Shown: positions 6,349 through 8,019 of the stretch, piece after piece
How the letters are laid out: each line of letters opens with the position of its first letter
How positions within the stretch are numbered: the stretch's first letter is position 1
Assembly (NCBI GenBank): GCA_021790695.1
Contig: JAJYGJ010000029.1
Location: 1-8,019, forward strand
DNA: 8,019 nt
Reading direction: 5' to 3'
Source of the DNA: Nitrospirota bacterium
GTDB lineage: Bacteria; Nitrospirota; Thermodesulfovibrionia; Thermodesulfovibrionales; JdFR-88
Program-made: the position numbers and the translations under genes
The notes under the pieces: model-generated
What the model was told of the DNA's origin: nothing
Seen by the model: the letters and a program-made list of their open reading frames with translations, nothing else
The model's database searches: none

Positions 6349-8019
6349 TCAAGAAAGGGCCCGTCTGGCCTTTTGCCGGAGTTCAAGGAGCTTCCGGAGC
6401 GCCTCCGCCTCTCCGATGTCGTCCGGCAGGGCCAGAAGCTCGTCCAGGATAACGTCCGGCCGGCCGAAGAGGGAAAGCTGGCCCCGTCTGCCTCGCCGCC
6501 CCGCCCCCGCCACGCACGGGCCGCCCGCGGCGCGGGGCATCCCCCCGGAGGCCAGGACCTGTCTTTCCAGGTTTGACAAAACTGCCTTCGCCCGGTCCAC
6601 TATCTCCGCGGGGAGCCCGGCCAGCCTGCCCACCTGTATGCCGTAGCTCTTGTCCGAGGGCCCGTCCTCGATGCGCCTTAAAAAGATTATCTCATCGCCC
6701 CATTCCCGCACGGCCACGCTGCAGTTTTTTACACCCTCCATCCCCATCGCAAGCTCCGTAAGCTCATTGTAATGCGTGGCGAAGAACGTGCGGGCGCATA
6801 TCTGCCTGGCTATGAACTCCGCCGTGGCCCACGCGATGCTGATGCCGTCAAAGGTGCCGGTGCCCCTGCCCACCTCGTCCAGGACGATGATGCTCCTCTT
6901 TGTTGCGTTATGGACGATGTTGGCGGTCTCCAGCATCTCCACCATGAAGGTGCTTTGTCCCATGCCGAGATAGTCCGAGGCCCCGATCCTCGTGAAGACC
7001 CTGTCCGCGACACCCACGCGCGCGCTCTTGGCCGGCACGAAGGAGCCCGTCTGGGCCATGAGGACTATGAGGGCGTTTTGCCTCATGTAAGTGGATTTGC
7101 CCGCCATGTTGGGTCCGGTTATGATGAGCATCCGGTCGGCCTCCGCGTCCAGCGAAACGCCGTTCGGCATGAAGCGCTCCGGCAGCGGCAGGCGTTCTAT
7201 CACAGGGTGTCTGCCGTCTTCGACGGCGAGAACCATGGTTTCGTCGATCTCCGGCTTTACGTAATCGTTCCTCTTGGCGGCGACCGCGAGCGACACCAGG
7301 AAATCCAGCAGCCCGATGGCAAGCCCGGTCTCCCTTAAAGGGCCCGCCTCCACCTTTACCCTGGCCAGCACCCCGAGGAAGACCTCGTATTCAAGGGCGC
7401 CCAGGCGCTCCTCCGCGCCCAGGGCCTTCGATTCATACTCCTTCAGCTCCGGCGTGATGTACCTCTCGGCGTTGACGAGGGTCTGTTTTCTCATATAGTA
7501 CGCGGGCACCCGGGGAAGGTGCGGCCTTGTCACCTCGATGTAATAGCCGTGGACGCGGTTAAAGCCCACTTTCAGGGAAGCGATGCCGGTGGCCTCTTTC
7601 TCCTTCGCCTCTATGCCCGCGATGTATTGCCTGGAGCTTGCGCAGAGGGCCCGAAGCTCATCGATTGCCGCGTCATGGCCCTCCCTTATTATCCCCCCGT
7701 CCCGGAGTCCAAGCGGGGGGTGCTCCCGGAGGGCGGCTTCCAGGAAGGCCGTCAGGGCCGAAAAGTCCCCGCACCTCCCCGCGGTCTCCGCCAGGAGAGG
7801 GTCCCGGCAGGGGGAAAGCGCCTTCCTGATGAGCGGGACGAGCTTCAGGGAGTTTTTGAGCGCGACAAGGTCCCTGGCGTTCGCGGTCCCCATGCTCACC
7901 CTGGCCGCAAGCCTCTCCATGTCCTGGATCTTCCTGAGCGCCCCCCTCAGCCTGTCGGCAAGCTCGTAATCGTCCACAAGCGATTCCACCGCATCCAGCC
8001 TTCGTTTTGCCGCCTTCGC
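6349..8019 (-). CDS. mutS: DNA mismatch repair protein MutS, 5' end outside the window
   Basis: The last 556 residues are visible; the frame is open to the window edge, so the start lies outside. About 300 N-terminal residues, including the mismatch-binding and connector domains, are therefore missing from view. The first visible residues (RRLDAVESL) match the MutS core. The lever and clamp region runs to about residue 250 of the visible part. The ATPase follows with Walker A GPNMAGKST (302-310), signature GASDYLGMGQSTFMVEM, Walker B VLDE (379-382) followed by GRGTGTFDG, and ATHYNEL. The C-terminal helix-turn-helix dimer region SYGIQVGRLAGLP comes next. A Gly/Arg/Ala-rich linker carries QLSLF (514-518), the typical MutS sliding-clamp binding motif. 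MutS binds mismatches and recruits MutL using ATP. The ATPase and dimer regions identify repair MutS rather than MutS2. A downstream 111-bp gap holds the gcvH promoter. Confidence 0.96.
   Translation of the reverse strand, partial: AKAAKRRLDAVESLVDDYELADRLRGALRKIQDMERLAARVSMGTANARDLVALKNSLKLVPLIRKALSPCRDPLLAETAGRCGDFSALTAFLEAALREHPPLGLRDGGIIREGHDAAIDELRALCASSRQYIAGIEAKEKEATGIASLKVGFNRVHGYYIEVTRPHLPRVPAYYMRKQTLVNAERYITPELKEYESKALGAEERLGALEYEVFLGVLARVKVEAGPLRETGLAIGLLDFLVSLAVAAKRNDYVKPEIDETMVLAVEDGRHPVIERLPLPERFMPNGVSLDAEADRMLIITGPNMAGKSTYMRQNALIVLMAQTGSFVPAKSARVGVADRVFTRIGASDYLGMGQSTFMVEMLETANIVHNATKRSIIVLDEVGRGTGTFDGISIAWATAEFIARQICARTFFATHYNELTELAMGMEGVKNCSVAVREWGDEIIFLRRIEDGPSDKSYGIQVGRLAGLPAEIVDRAKAVLSNLERQVLASGGMPRAAGGPCVAGAGRRGRRGQLSLFGRPDVILDELLALPDDIGEAEALRKLLELRQKARRALS

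Noticed and set aside
6340..6357. Hairpin CTTTCTT-tgtc-AAGAAAG at the mutS stop as a terminator
   Set aside because: The stem is mostly A-T, overlaps the stop codon, and its T-run lies over ten bases downstream on the minus strand, so evidence is too weak to list it.
7987..7989. GTG at 7989 as the start of a short MutS-like protein
   Set aside because: The frame stays open to the window edge and the ten codons before it (AKAAKRRLDA) match MutS, so it is an internal valine.
1..8019. A novel defence or mobile system hidden in the window
   Set aside because: Every stretch over about 150 bases is covered by a recognised housekeeping gene, and no integrase, transposase, toxin-antitoxin pair, reverse transcriptase or repeat-spacer array is visible. 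MazG here is the two-domain housekeeping type without a mazEF neighbour.

Overview
The window is an ordinary, densely packed bacterial housekeeping segment. It is G+C-rich (about 60% by eye), with many AGG-arginine and ATA-isoleucine codons next to a strong preference for G/C in third positions. All eight genes are recognisable from their protein motifs. Two run off the window edges (hemW at the left, mutS at the right) and six are complete. No tRNA, rRNA, CRISPR array, transposase or phage gene was seen. Gene content, codon habit and the eno-ftsB pairing suggest a non-enteric Gram-negative lineage of the Desulfobacterota/Nitrospirota type. That placement is an inference and needs a phylogeny.

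Left part (1-2703): a 42-bp AT-rich spacer separates two divergent units. Leftward is hemW, a radical-SAM, HemN-like putative heme chaperone. Rightward is a mazG-rlmN pair (NTP pyrophosphohydrolase and 23S rRNA/tRNA adenine-C2 methyltransferase) with tightly coupled ends. rlmN meets ftsB head-on with a 7-bp overlap of their stop ends.

Middle part (2697-4468): leftward eno (enolase) abuts ftsB (division septum protein), with the eno stop directly touching the ftsB ATG. Upstream of eno, nearly all of a 152-bp intergenic space is filled by two back-to-back nested palindromes (4340-4399 and 4401-4470). They look like small non-coding repeat elements and can also fold as terminators for the gene upstream. 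This is the most unusual non-coding structure in the window.

Right part (4469-8019): leftward gcvH-lpd, overlapping by 4 bp, encodes a lipoyl-carrying H protein and the dihydrolipoamide dehydrogenase that reoxidises such carriers. A good sigma70-type promoter with an extended -10 lies just upstream of gcvH. Upstream of that, in the same direction, is the 3' two-thirds of mutS (mismatch repair ATPase) with Walker motifs and a C-terminal clamp-binding motif. The genes serve unrelated central functions: glycolysis, one-carbon/lipoyl metabolism, translation fidelity, nucleotide-pool and DNA repair, and division. I found no evidence of a new multi-gene system. The findings concern intergenic architecture and small oddities.
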